DNA from: Eonycteris spelaea
Taxonomy: Eukaryota > Chordata > Mammalia > Chiroptera > Pteropodidae
Direction of reading: 5' to 3'
Length of the DNA: 64,000 nt
Assembly (NCBI GenBank): GCA_003508835.1
Contig: PUFA01000542.1
Location: 141,674-205,673 of the forward strand
Part shown: positions 50,500 through 63,461 of the stretch, piece after piece
Numbering within the stretch: position 1 is the stretch's first letter
Layout: the number at the start of each line of letters is the position of its first letter
The notes under the pieces: model-generated
Database searches by the model: none
What the model was told of the DNA's origin: nothing
Seen by the model: the letters and a program-made list of their open reading frames with translations, nothing else
Made by a program: the position numbers and the translations under genes

Positions 50500-52480
50500 T
50501 GCAAAGTTATTTTCTGTTTTTGGTAAGGAAAAGTAATCACATGACTCATTTCTCTCTGTCCCTCTATGTCATTTCTTTCTCTTTTATAAACTCATTTATG
50601 GAGTATAAAGTGCCACAAAAGCTCACTCATTTAGGGAGGTCAGAATTCAATGTTTTAAGCAACACTTCCTCTCTAAGTAATTTGACGCCCTACTCAAGAC
50701 GTCTGAATTCAGTGAAACTTTGTGGTATGTCTGTAGTTTGTATAGCGGTTTGCACAGGTTTTCAAAAAAGCCATTGCAACACCTTCTTTCTTAAAAGAAT
50801 GAACTGATGTTTATTTTTATACTTAATATAATTCCCCACTTAATTTCAGAGACTTTGAAAATCCTGCATTTGTTTAAACCAAATGATAGCTATAAGTTAA
50901 AATTATTATGATTCAATATAATAATATTGAATTATTATTATTATATTTGTTTTAGTCATCCTAAGCAAAGAATGAAACAAAGGCAAAGAATGAAATTTTC
51001 CTCTGTGTTGAAGCCAGGTGGCAGAATTACGATCACCTATTTTCTCTCTAATTATTTAAAGTACAAAAGTAGAACCTAATAAGTTTATATAAATGATATA
51101 TTAAGACTATTGAATACACATTTTATTCATGACTTAGGCCATTTTATTTTCACTGAAAAACAAGTGTCTATATCTTAATGTTTTATAATGACCTGTTTTA
51201 TCTTTTATGACTTTTCCTAAGAGTTTTTAAAACTTTCCAAAAACTAAAATTGTATGTCAATCATGTAATTACAGAAGGCACCTATGTCAGTTTTATAATG
51301 AGTATTTTAGAGTAAAAGTGATAAACAGAACATTTGTCTCAAACTGCATTCAATGTCAAATTAAAAGTATTCAGATTAATTATGAAGTATTTTTAAATGC
51401 CTTCAAAGGTAACTGTGTTATACTTGGTTGGAGAAAACGTTCATTCACCTCTACTCTCTAAATGAAATACGCTGGGATTCTGACAGTCACAGAGACCTCA
51501 GCTTTCTATCAAAAATTTGCTTCCTTAGAAAAAATGTAAGAAGAATTGTAACTCTTGAATCTGTCCTCAACCCACTCTGAATCATGGCAGAGTAACAGAG
51601 AAGGGAGAGATAACTTCTGAAAGAAATAAAAATATATATGTATTAAATTTCAAGTTTAAGAAAGATGATATAAGGCAAATAGAATTTATATATACAGAAC
51701 AACACTGACTATTAAGTTAGAAATGGTAACAGAGCTGCCTCATACCAAAACCTAAATAAAACAAAAATAATTCAACACACATATTCTCTTTTCATACAGC
51801 TTTGAATAAAATATAATTTACACATTAAAATGTAATAACAACATAAAATTTAATAACCATCAGATCCAATGCAAATACCACTTTCGTCAAAAAACAGACG
51901 TTTTCTGGGATCACAAGGGTCTTTCCACATTTAAACTTCCAGTTACTCTCCCCTTCTCCTTCCATATATTACCATTTTCTAGACCTCTAACATTATTTGG
52001 CATCGTATGTAAAATATAGTTCAGTTTTGCCTGTTTGGAAAGTTTATGTGATTAGAATAATGTAATACAAATTCTGTGTGTCTAGCTTATTTTCTCCAAG
52101 TTCTTGTGTGAGTCACCCAAGAACTCATCTCCATCTCATTGATGATGCCTAAGCTAGATGTAAATTACTGTGGCTGTTGGATAAGACCCACTCATTGATG
52201 TGAATCACTTGGGGTCCAATTTGGATACTGAAATGGGGTCAACTTTACAGTTTATATAAGGAAATTTTGAGGCTTAGAATTTTTAGGAAGATCAACTTTG
52301 GCTGAATCCTTTCAATACCTTGTGTTTATTTTTTTTATCTTGTTTCCTTTTTTCCTTTGACAGGTCTTTACGAATGAGTTTACCATGAAGTCCAACAGTT
52401 CACAGCGTAACGGAATAAACATATGTTATACCACTTATTTTCTGGGGGTTAGAAATCCTTCAACGACTTAGCAGAATTGA
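50500..52480. other. AT-rich intergenic part of D2, nothing recognised
   Basis: Counterpart of 31300-33240. Near 50911-50932 an 'attcaatat...atattgaat' inverted repeat is found in D2 only. Confidence 0.5.
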
Positions 52481-52489
52481 TGTGACTCA

Positions 52490-53300
52490 GGTTCTTTCAT
52501 GAGGTTGCTGTCAAAATGTAGATTGGGGCTCTGTAGTCATCTGAAGGCTTGACTGGGGCTGGTAATTCGGCTTGCAAGGGAGGTCATTACATAACTGTTT
52601 GAAACAAACTTGATTTCCTTGCTAACTGTTCATAAGAGGCTTCCATTCTGTATCACATGGTCCTTTCAACAGAGCTGCTCTGATGTGATAACGACTTCCC
52701 CCAGATCAAGCGATCTGAAAGAGAAAAAAGGAGGAAACCATAATTATCTTTTATGATCTAGTCTCAAAAAGGGTATATAATCTTGATCACTGTATTATTC
52801 CAGTCACACAGATCAACCTCCACACATATGGAAGGGAATTATACAAAGGTATGTGCACCAGCAGGTGGGAATCATTGGTGGACATCTTGCAGTTTGGCTG
52901 TAACACCTACATGATGGATTTTTACCTTTCGTAATGAACAGAGTGAGAATATAAAACCCAACTGTTTTAGTACTGTAAAATTTATAAGTGCACTTAAAAC
53001 TGTGACGATGTGACCTAAAACGGATAAGGCAAAGTGGACAGTAATATTGGTACCTCCAAAATCTCATTTTACACATTTAACAGGTATTGGCAAATGATGG
53101 GCCATGAACCAAATTTGTCTCACCATCTGCTTTTGTGAATAAAGTTCTCTTGTAATATAGCAAACCATTCATTCACATACTATCTATGTCTTCTTTTCAA
53201 CTGCAATGGAGGAGCCAAGTAGTTTTAAAGAGATTGGCCTACAAAGTTGAAAACATTTGCTATCCAGTCTTCAGATAAAGCTTTCCACCCCATTGGCTAA
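52490..53300. mobile_element. Old interspersed repeat plus hAT relic, D2
   Basis: Counterparts of 33250-33830 and 33830-34045; the hAT-like part begins at about 53080. Confidence 0.5.
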
Positions 53301-54014
53301 GATTTAAAAAAAAAAAAAAAAAAGAAAAGAAAAAGAAAAAATTGAAATGACCCAAAATTATGAAAATGAAAAAGGAAGATTAATTGTTCTTAATTTTTCT
53401 AGGTTTATTTAATTTAAAGACATCATAAGGCTCCATTGAGCATACTCATATTATGCCCTTAATAAAGGCAAATAATATGATACAGCATATGAAAGATAAT
53501 TCAAATGAGAAGTCCGAGGCCAAGAGACATCCAGGAACAAGCGTCCCAATGTTCTTTTTATTTGTACAAAGGCGTGATTCTTCTCTGAATGAAACTGCTG
53601 ATAAATTTGTGCAATGAAACTTGGTTTCAGAAGAGCCAAGGCAGAAGTTTCCTGCAAAGTCTGGTCACATAGTAGAGACAGGATTATCTAACCAATTATC
53701 TCAACTATAAATTATCAAAGAACAAAATAACCCTATGTTTCACTTGACTTTTAAAAACTTTACCATAAAAAACTAGATAGTTAGTCAGATAGAAAGCTAG
53801 TTAGTTAGCTCACAGTCCTTATTATACCCAAGAGGCAAAAACTGATATTCAAGGATCTCTGCAGATAAGCAAAGTGCTGTCCTAATCCAGCTGTAAAATA
53901 ACTATTAGGCAACTTACATGTCACTACTGGGGGAACTACAGTGGAGCCCCTTATATTTTAATGGTCTGAGCATTTTGACAGCTAGAATTAAATAACTTAA
54001 TTCTTAACTAGCCT

Positions 54015-54465
54015 TTGTTCACATGTTAACTGCTCTTCTTGTTCAACTCCTTTTGTTCTCACAGAATAATCTTGTGTTGTCCTTGTGCTGATTCTTTGTT
54101 AAGCAGGAGGGGATAACTTCAGGGCATGGAGGAGAATTGATGAGTTTGTTTTGCAGAAGGAAGGAATGTCTCCAAAGGTCCCTGTTACCAGCTGCTGGCA
54201 CCCAGGAGTCTGGTGTGAAAAAGTGTTATCTATGACTCAAGAAACACTGACTTCTCTCTCAGTCCCCTGTCCTCCCTTCCCGCTCCTTCCCCTTTAAAAC
54301 TCTTCTGCCTGATCCTGAACTTCAAAGATGGCTTTTGACATTAGTCTGCAGTCTTCCCAGGCTGCCAGCTTCCTGAATAAAGCCACCTTTCTTTCTGTCC
54401 AACACTTGTCTCTGGAGTATTGGCTTTGGAGCAGCGAGCAGCTGAACTTTTTGGGGGGTGGGGAG
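54015..54465 (+). mobile_element. Endogenous-retrovirus LTR-like element, D2
   Basis: Counterpart of 34800-35225 and nearly identical, with the same AATAAA and TATA-like region. No internal viral genes. Confidence 0.6.
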
Positions 54466-54604
54466 AACAAACTAAAATAAATATGCGAGTGTAACCAGAA
54501 TAGGATTCTTCATCCTGGAGTATATGAATTAAATGCCCAGTTATCAGAAATCAAAAGCAGTTTAAATTCAATAAACTATGAAGTAGCAATTAAAACGAAT
54601 TAGG

Positions 54605-55400
54605 GGTTTGCTGGGATGGTAGGCAAAGCTCTAAGTTGACTCCCCAAATTCCATGCCCTGACGTACACCTATGTAATCCCTTCCCCTTTAGTTTCAGTGA
54701 GATTGTCAATACAGGTATACTTCCTCTAGTTGAGTTTCTTTTTATTGCACTTCTCAGGTATTGGAGTTTTTATAAATGGAAAGCCTGACCCTCCACCAGC
54801 AAAAAGGTTACAGTTAGGCTTCTTTTTTGTAATACCTGCTTTATTAAGGTGGTCTGGAAACAAGTCTACAGTATCTCCAAGGTATGCCTGTATCATAGGA
54901 TGTTACTGAGATTAGAATACAGGAAATGACAATGATGAGACTGCTTTGCAGATGTAATTAAGATTCTACATTAGCCAATTTTCAATTAAGTAAAGAGCTA
55001 TTATGGATGAACCAACCTACTCAGAAGAACACTTAAAAGAAACTGTACAGACCAGATAGAGAGATGAGTCTGAGATGCTCTCCAGTGGCCTTGAATAAGC
55101 AGGCAGCCATGGTGCGACTGCCTATGAAAGGGGTAGACTCTGGGTGCTGAGGGTCTCAGTCCAACAACCACAACGAACTAAATTATGCCAACAGCTTGAA
55201 TGAACTTGGAAGAGGACTCTGAATTTCAAATGAGAGTACAGACTGGCTAAGACATTGGTTCCAGCTTTGTGGAACCACAAATAAAGGAAAAAACTGAAGC
55301 ATGCCCCGTTTTTGATCAGATAATATGAGATAATAAACATGTGTAGTTTTAAGTTTCTAAATTTTTTCACAACTTGTTATGTATCAATCTGTAACATGTA
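54605..55400 (+). mobile_element. MaLR/MLT1-like solo LTR (D2)
   Basis: Counterpart of 35375-36180. Confidence 0.55.
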
Positions 55401-57100
55401 TTATATACATTCAAGATAATACACATAGAGTAACAGGATAAAATTAAAGAAATATAAACTGACAACTGGCCGTATTATTTCACTTGATGTGTTTCTTAGA
55501 TATTCCTACCTTTTACATCCAGCACTGACGTAGTCACTCAACTAGTCCTTTCATATGCATTAGCCCATTTCACAGAAAAAAAATAAAGAGCATAAAAGAA
55601 AAACAATGTATCTTTCCCCAGAGAATATATCAGAAATCTGATGTCAGAGGGGAAAGAAAAGATAGTTTTATAGAAAGACTTTTATATAAGAGAAGTCTTT
55701 CCCATCTCAAAGACTACACATACATCTTCAGAATAATAATAATAAAAAAAAAAGTAGAATGCAAGTAAGAGTGAGAACAATAATAAAAAATGAAATGGGC
55801 CCGACAGTCCTGAACTGAGCGTTACTAGTATGATGAGACCACGCTGTGGGAAAGACCCTGCCATAGCCTCCATTCAAGCCACGGCTTTCCATCATAGTAC
55901 TCTGAGATGATATGGGAGCTAAAAAACAAACAAACAAAAAAAACCCAATAAAACAAAAAACAAAAAACCTCATAGCTGTAATTGGGAGGCAATAAGAATT
56001 TTTTTCTTTAGAGGAGGGAGGAAATTTTTGACATAGATTATTCTCTGAAATTATTCTGTACTTTCTGTTTCTCCTTTGCTCTTGCAACCATAATGAATGT
56101 TCATGAGTCCTCAATAAAAAGGCAGGTTGGGCTCTGGACATCTCATAGGGTGACAATGTAGAAAGTCATCATTTGAACCTATCCTATGTGTGACTAAATG
56201 AAAACAGTTCAGATTCATCCTGGACAAACTTTATAAATAGACATTATCCTTGGTTCATACACAGATAACCACCCAGAGCAGGATACAAACAAACAGAAAC
56301 AAACAGACAAGCAAAAACTTAGATGAACCGGCCTCATGGAAAGAAGACAGAAAGATAAGATAGTGAGACAGAAAACTATTGATTTCTTTATAAACTTACC
56401 AACAGTATTTTTATATTTTTAATTAAAAATATGTTATTGTGAAATCACATGGACAACAAAGCCAAAACATGTAAAATATCTAGAAAGTAAAATGCAGTTT
56501 CTCTTAATGCAAGTTAAATGTTTTAAGATATTTATTTCATTCTTTATTTTTTATAACATAACTGAAGTGCATTTCTTAAGTCAATCTTTATTCAAGAATG
56601 TGAACAGTTCAGGTTGTAGTCTCATTATATTTATGTTTTTCAATATAAATAATAAGATGTCTTTACCTCTTCTTGGCTGTTTACATGTTTAATTTCTATT
56701 TGGATCTTAATTATTATGATTTAAGTGCAATATAAAACAGGACAGCAAATAGAGATTTTGATATGATTTTTTTAAAGATGTATATGGAACAGTTCAAAAA
56801 AAGAAAGAGGATGTCGATATCTGTGAAGTCAGGACTATCATCCAGGTCATAAGAATTAAATCTCATTATATTCGTATAATCTTTCTTTGATACACTCAGA
56901 AAAGCCTCAATAAAACAGGCTACTCCCTTTCTCACACGCAAAACAAGGGAATTGTTCATATTTTACATATAACTTTTAAGAAAAGTTTTTGGGGATTGAT
57001 TAGCGATTAAGATCCTCACTGTAAGTGACTCTTGCTGATGGATAAGCGTAAGGCAAGAAAAATCTTTGCAGTAAAAACATCGGTATTGTAAATTCACGTG
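55400..57100. other. AT-rich end of D2, nothing recognised
   Basis: Counterpart of 36180-37840, with slightly different simple-repeat lengths, for example the A-rich run at 55920-55975. Confidence 0.5.
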
Positions 57101-57101
57101 C

Positions 57102-57253
57102 TCAGGCCTCGGAGTCCCTTCACCCTCGCAGACTCTGAAACCGACCACACAGGAGCCGCGTACGTGGCCGAAGACCTGCCGTTGTTCTGAACCACTCAAC
57201 GTGCTACCCTGGGAAGCCAGGTGACACGCATGAGGAAACCGTCCTGCGGCTCC
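57102..57253. other. CpG-rich junction block, copy C
   Basis: Nearly identical to the A and B blocks, although the sequence to its right (gene C) is clearly more diverged. This makes it the best-conserved non-coding piece of the array. Confidence 0.75.
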
Positions 57254-57399
57254 TTCAGTTCTAAATTAAAACATATAGGTGGATAGACATCCAGGAAGAA
57301 TTAACTCTCAGAAAAGTGAGGTTGAGATGAAACTTACCAATGAGTATGCCATGCGGAGGACTGAAATGATGTTCATATGCATTTTATGATGTGAATTGT

Positions 57400-57405
57400 T
57401 TTATT
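57400..57405 (-). promoter_or_regulatory. KLRD1: KLRD1-C poly(A) signal (AATAAA)
   Basis: AATAAA about 320 bp past the gene C stop, at the place conserved with A and B. Confidence 0.6.
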
Positions 57406-57726
57406 TAAATTTCTCCGGAGAAAATTCACAAGAATGTACATATGAAAAAATGTATTACATACAATATTGAACATATGCAATAAATCAAAATAGTCACAAA
57501 ATTCTTTAGCTTCATGCTTTGTAATTTTACATGTAAGTACATAAATTTTATCAACCCTAAAACACATTGTTTCAAGTATATGAAAATTGTATAATAAATG
57601 TACTGTGAAAGAGTTTACAGATCCCATAAGTAGATAACTATTAATAACATGAGGTAAACTTATCATCCTTAGTAGTACTGGACCTCACTGCTCACCCCTG
57701 TGACTTCAAAAAAACACTTAAAAAAG

Positions 57727-60700
57727 CTACGGTTTACTACAGATAAAATGATGTTTATATCTGCAGGATTCTTCCACAAAAGTGTTCGTTGGGTTATACA
57801 CTATGCACTTCTGTGTATTTGCATGTTGTAAGTGTGAGAATCTGTAATGAAAAATAAATTGTCAACATATAGGATAAGGAAATGATAATGTTCAGGGATA
57901 ATTTTTTTTAATTAAATGTCAGGACTTTTAAAAGCATTCGAATGAATAATTAACAGAATGAACCATTGTATTTTTTTATTCAATAGGCACAGTTTGTTTT
58001 ATTTTAGAATACAATATTATAGAAACTTTGTTATTGTCTCAATAATCAAAAGCAGTGAATAGAGAAATTTTATGTTCTTGCCATTATTATTGATAGTTTT
58101 GATATATGATAAACTTTGCTTCTATTTTCTTTAAAGATTTATTAACTAATTTAGTCATAAATAAATCAAAGCAGAACATTTGTCATGAATGATGCTTCAA
58201 GCACCATGTTTACAAATGAAAATGGGATTCTAAGATTACAAAAATATAAAAAATAAGCCCAGAATACTTGAAACATGAGGATGCTAAGAATATTGATCAA
58301 CCCAGAATAAAGACTATAATGGCTATCCTGTTTTTCCTAGACAGTTTCTCTGTGTGTGAACATCTATATATATACAACATACCCAAGTGTTTGAACCAAG
58401 ACGAAGAAGTGATCAAAAGCTATTTTTTGGTCACAGTACACCAACTTCATGTCACATGGAGGTTCTAGATGGGGCTGAATTGTTACTCTCTTGTATCTAT
58501 TCTCTTTTCTTTATTCTCAAGCTCCAGACAGGTTATTTTAGCTACAGTGTTCCCAGATATTATATTCTCTGGTCAGATTTAAGGATAAACTCATAAAGAA
58601 CAGAAAAGGCTCAGACTGCCAGAAACTTACAGATCTTGGGATAAAGCAGAGCCATCCTCCCACGACCAGGAACGATGATCTTTATTGTAAGAAAGTCCAA
58701 TCCAGTAAAAAACAACATTGGACTTTATGAAACCCTGCAGGGAAACAGAGATGAACATAGTGACCTAATTTGAATCTACCCTGGGAATAATATACTTTTA
58801 AGAAAGTCAGTGTTCTGAATTAGATCCAGACTTTAAGTTACTCAAACTGAAATTCTTTTTAATGTCTAGTATAATACATATCTTACATTTTCTCACCTAA
58901 AAGGCCCATAAATTTATGGAGAAAAAATATCAGAAAATCTTGCTTCCTGAAGGAATGATAAATGTAATGAAGAGGTTAGATTTTCATGGAACACTTCTTT
59001 CACAGATTGACAATCACATCTGATCCCAAATCAACAATATCTTGAGGGATGAATTTCATGGATATTACCTACTCACCCTATACTCAGCACAGGTTCTATA
59101 TGTAGATGGAGAAATTTTTCACTTTTTCTGTGAATCATGTAATTATTATGACCATGCTCTCCATATTCATTCCATTTTATATCCCAGAATAATGATAAAA
59201 GCTATATAATTACAAAATAAATTATAAATTCAATTAAAGATAAAATTCAAAAGAAGCTAGATTCTTTGAATAAAAATAATAACCTATTATTTATTTTTTC
59301 TTTAATTTCACACTATAATATCCTTTGTATTTTATCTCGCAGGTATCTTTTTGATTTTTATTCTTCTAATATAAATCATTGAGGAATATTATATATATTT
59401 TATAACTATTGTTTTAATGTATAAGAAATTAGTAAGTCATTATTAGTTCTAATGTAACCATCCAGTTGCTATCTCATTAGAAACTTGAAACAAATTATTC
59501 ATCTTACTTAGACACTATTTTGTCTAAGTTCAAAAAAGTGTAGGAAATCAGAATTAAATACATGCCAATTCATCTCCATTTTTCAACTGAAGTAAACTGG
59601 AATTCTGAGAAGCACAGAAATTCCTACTTTCTGCCCAAGTTTTTGTTTCATTAGAAATGAAGTAACACGTGCATTGGTACCCAATCCACTTTTCTTGACA
59701 AGGACAGCAGCCAGAGCCTTAGAGAAAAATAAAACATGAATTATGATATTGGAAATTTAATTTTAAGTGTTATTTACTCATTCAAAAATCATGTGTTGTG
59801 GATTTTTTTTTTTTTTTTGCAAATATTCTTGGAAAAACTACTACATAGACAACAGTTCAGAGGATAATATTGTGAATGAGGTAGTCATGACCCTTTCTCC
59901 TAATGGAGATTATATTCTAGAGATAGAGTTGGAACTATATAATTTCCAATCATTTTGTTAATTATATTTAATGCTAATTAGGGTAATTATCCACAAAAAA
60001 TTTAATATGTTAAATCATCCTGTATCAGAGTATAGGATGGGGAGAGGGATGATAGAAGAACTCTTTTTTGAGGAAGTGATCCAAAGTTGAGCTCTGGTGT
60101 GTAAATATGAGTAAATTAAATGAAAAAGATATTTAAAGAGGAAAAGGTATTTTAGCATATTTCCTGAGTTGGAAAAGAATATGGCACATTGAAAAATTTC
60201 TGATATATATTTTGGGTATTTTATTTTCAAAATGAGCATAAATAAAACAATTAGTTGCAGTTCGATCATTCAGTTTACCAGTGAGAGTGCCTTGAACATA
60301 CACTATACTCTGTGACAAGAGTGATGACACATGGCAGGTACTAAAATTTTTTTCCAAATGAATGATGCTGAAGTTGTAGAGTAGAATGGTGCTTACACAA
60401 ATTGGGAAGTGGGGGAAATGGAGAGATGTCGACCAAAAGGTTTAAAACTTTCAGTTAGAAGATTAAGTTCTGAGGATATACTGTGACTATAGTTAATAAT
60501 ACCATACCATGTACCTGTAAGTTTGATAAACAGAAGATGTTAAATGTTAAACAGAAGATGTTCTCACAACAAAAAGGAAATAGTAGTTATGTTACATGAT
60601 GGAAGTATTAGGCAGTGCTTCGTGTATCGTGGTAATAATATTTCCATAAACAAGTGTATCAAATCAACACATTGGATACCTTAAACTTATAGAATTTTAT

Positions 60701-62906
60701 AGACTAAAAATATCTCAGTGAAACTGGGGAATACAGTAAGGAAACAAAGAATATAAATAGACTCTATAGGATCACAGAAGATGGTGGAATAACTTGGAGA
60801 ACACTTGGAAAAAATATGTTTAAAACGCTGAACTTTTAGCTTGCTTACAATGGATAAGTAGGGTCAGAAGTGCAGAAATCTTTTCACTATATTCTGAGCC
60901 ATAGAAGAAAGAGAATTGAAGTTAAAGAGATTAAGTATGAGCTATGAGCAATCACAGAAGGGTAATTAGGATTAGCTGTAATATTTATTATAATTTCTTT
61001 TTAATTTGTTACTTAAAAATGAGCAATTATATAGGAAAAATGTCATTTTGGGCTACTACTGACATTTATTAAATGAATAAATGATACATATCAATGTAAT
61101 TTAATAATTCTTACATTAGAGAACAATGAGATGAGACTATTCTAGATTTAGTAAGTAAATTTGTATTACTATATGTAATATTCCATTATGCTTCTGTGTG
61201 AAGAATATAAAAATCTGTCTATTTCATCCTTACCAACATTAAGATTTCCCAAAGTATGGAACCTACCTTCCTGGGGTTCTGGGGTGGATCCTGGAGATGG
61301 TGTTTGCTGACTACTTTGTTTAGTAAGTGCTATAGGAAATGATTAGAAATTTATTAATTATACACAGGTTTATGAAATAACAATGTATTATATACATTTG
61401 TAAATGAAACCTTTATTATTAAATGGTTTCCTCACAGTTTTATTATTTATATAGACTTTCCTAGAAATACTTACAAAATTTCAACAACATTCCCAAAGTA
61501 ATCATCAACCCAAGGGACATTACTCCTAAGATGCCAGAAATCAACCTCCATGGGGTGGTCTGAAAACCTATAGAGAAGGAGAAGTACAGTGATGACTTAA
61601 AGAACAAACACTGGAGGTGAACTTTTTAAAAGCAGAAACGAGGGAGAGAGAATCCAAAAAGTTCTTTGGTTTGACAACCCAACCATCTTACCAAGGAAAC
61701 ATTGGAAAATGAAACCATTCCCTTCAAAACTTCATCCAATACCAAAATTTTTATTAAATATACTTTATTCTTCAGTGAGATTATCCATACCTTTTTTTCT
61801 TTACCAGCTCTGTCTCAGAAAAGTGGATTTACAGTTATTATTTTTGATGTTGTTGCTTTGTTTTTTAAATTGGCAAAGAAGCCTAGAGATCTAGAGTAAA
61901 AAGATACCCACAGGTAACAATTTCTTTTTATGGGCTTACATAAAAAAAAACATTTACTTTTATTATTTCAAAAAAAATCACAAGTTGTATTATTTCCATT
62001 ATGTTGATGAGAAAATTTAGGATTTATTAATAACGTTGTTTTGTCAATGTATCAAAGCTAGCAAGCACCCAAGTCAGAAATTAAATGCAAGTTTGTCTAG
62101 ACTTAGAGTCTTTATTTAACATTCTGTCTTCATCACAATAATACTTCTTGTGACTGTGTTCCCCATTTAATCTTAATGCATTCTGTGCTCTGATAAAGGT
62201 TAGATGCTCATGGATTTGTAGAGGCTTTGAACAGGGAAGAAAAGACATAGGAGCATCTGGACCTGGTGTGATGAGAGGAACCCTCCAACCAATGTCTGAG
62301 TAATACTTTGAGGAGCTGCATTCATTTCACAATATACTGAATTATTCATAAATAACCATTTTTTACGAGAACATTACATTTTCTCATAACTAAATTAGAT
62401 GCTTATATCTTCTTCTCCTAATAAAATTTAACATTAGGAGATTCTACATTAACATTAACACACTCCCAAAGAGTGTCATCATTAGCAACAGTACAATGGT
62501 GTCAGACTGTTAATCAGGGTGGTTTGGGGATAACACTACAAAGATGATAAATTTTTAAATAACATTTTCGAGCATTGCATTTTAAATATTTGGCATTCTC
62601 CATTCCTATGCTAGAATTATGATCCTCATAATCTAAGAGTGAAAATTCGATTTCCATTCAGAATTTAGTTTCCTCTGTCAGAAGTTACTCTTTAAAACTG
62701 TTGGGAAAGTGTCACAAAATCATTTCTAGCTACAGAATGAAGAGTCAGACAAGTCAAATTAAGTCGAAAGTACTGATACATGGGTAGCCCAAAAATTTCC
62801 ATTTCTTTCCTTAAAGCATTGCCCTGAAATTAGCCATATCCATGAGATACCTTTTCTGCTAATTCTTATTTTTTAATTTTATGACTCAGGTCTACATACC
62901 TGCCAT
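57727..62906 (-). CDS. KLRD1: CD94 (KLRD1-C), intact gene
   Basis: The only copy with every exon open. Coding exons: E1 62900-62906 (ATG GCA G, donor GTATGT), E2 61475-61567, E3 61267-61329, E4 59566-59717, E5 58631-58734, E6 57727-57841 (stop TAG 57727-57729). They sum to 534 bp, or 177 residues, and all phases join. Protein: tail of about 8 residues without ITIM or charged adaptor motif; membrane helix with WRLISGILGVMSLGLMITLG; stalk with TPSPGSTPEPQE; then CCPCQEKWIGYQCTCYF, which keeps the cysteine pair used for the NKG2 link; lectin motifs ESRNFC, NSSLLQLKNGDEL, FYWIGLSYN, SWEDGSALSQ, KCIVYNP, VEESC and HFIC. An NSS glycosylation site lies in E4. The E4 donor reads GCATGT (GC-AG intron). 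It is less similar to A and B than they are to each other. It probably makes the standard CD94/NKG2 heterodimer on NK cells. Confidence 0.92.
60340..60720 (+). mobile_element. LINE-1 3' UTR fragment in intron 3 of KLRD1-C
   Basis: Diverged counterpart of 21370-21770, with 'actgtgactatagttaata' wording. Confidence 0.6.
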
Positions 62907-63460
62907 GAAAAATGTTGTCCCAACGTTGACACAGGGAAGGCACGAAGTGGGCTTATTAAAGAAGCATGTTCTTGGATCTCAGAACTGAGCTGGAGGCTAG
63001 GAATCAGAAAGTTGTATAAAAAGGGAAAGGAAAGAAAAACTGTACGTTTAAGCGATGTTCTTCAATCATTTATTGGTGAGACACAAATGTATAGTATGAA
63101 CAAGAAGCAGTAAAATCACTAGCTTCTAAAATGTTCCGGAAACCACAATACAGGAAATTCTCAGTGCACTTGTGCAATGAGAATTCTTTGACTATCAGAA
63201 AAGAAGGCAAGCGAAAGTTGTCTTTTTTTATGTTTGAATATCAATCATCTTTGAAAAATATTTGAAAAATTGAGAAAAGATAGGCCAAGTCAAAGGTAAA
63301 CTAGTATAATAAACTTTCATAAAGTATTTTCCTCTTTTAATAATGAGAAATATTTTTAACTGACTTCGTGCTAAACACAAATGAAAGCACTTGGCATATA
63401 TTAGCTCATTTACTTCTGAAAATGTCTTAATAATAAAGATACATAAATATACTTATTTCA
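62907..63460. other. 5' flank of KLRD1-C
   Basis: Homologous to the regions upstream of A and B but more diverged. Presumed promoter and 5' UTR region; no start site can be placed. Confidence 0.4.
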
Positions 63461-63461
63461 G

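Larger units (their letters stand above)
37840..57100. repeat. Tandem duplication unit D2 (about 19.3 kb), carries KLRD1-B
   Basis: Head-to-tail copy of D1. Shared landmarks in order: CpG block, KLRD1 exons, GC-richer block, 5S SINE, old repeats, two LTRs, AT-rich tail. It lacks the 482 bp D1 LTR and has its own local duplication at 44.27-44.48 kb. The right edge grades into the more diverged gene C unit between 57.1 and 57.4 kb. Confidence 0.9.

Noticed and set aside
50209..50526. A 105-codon plus-strand gene shared with 31029-31292
   Set aside because: The two copies diverge in frame and ends; the similarity reflects the duplicated unit and not protein conservation.
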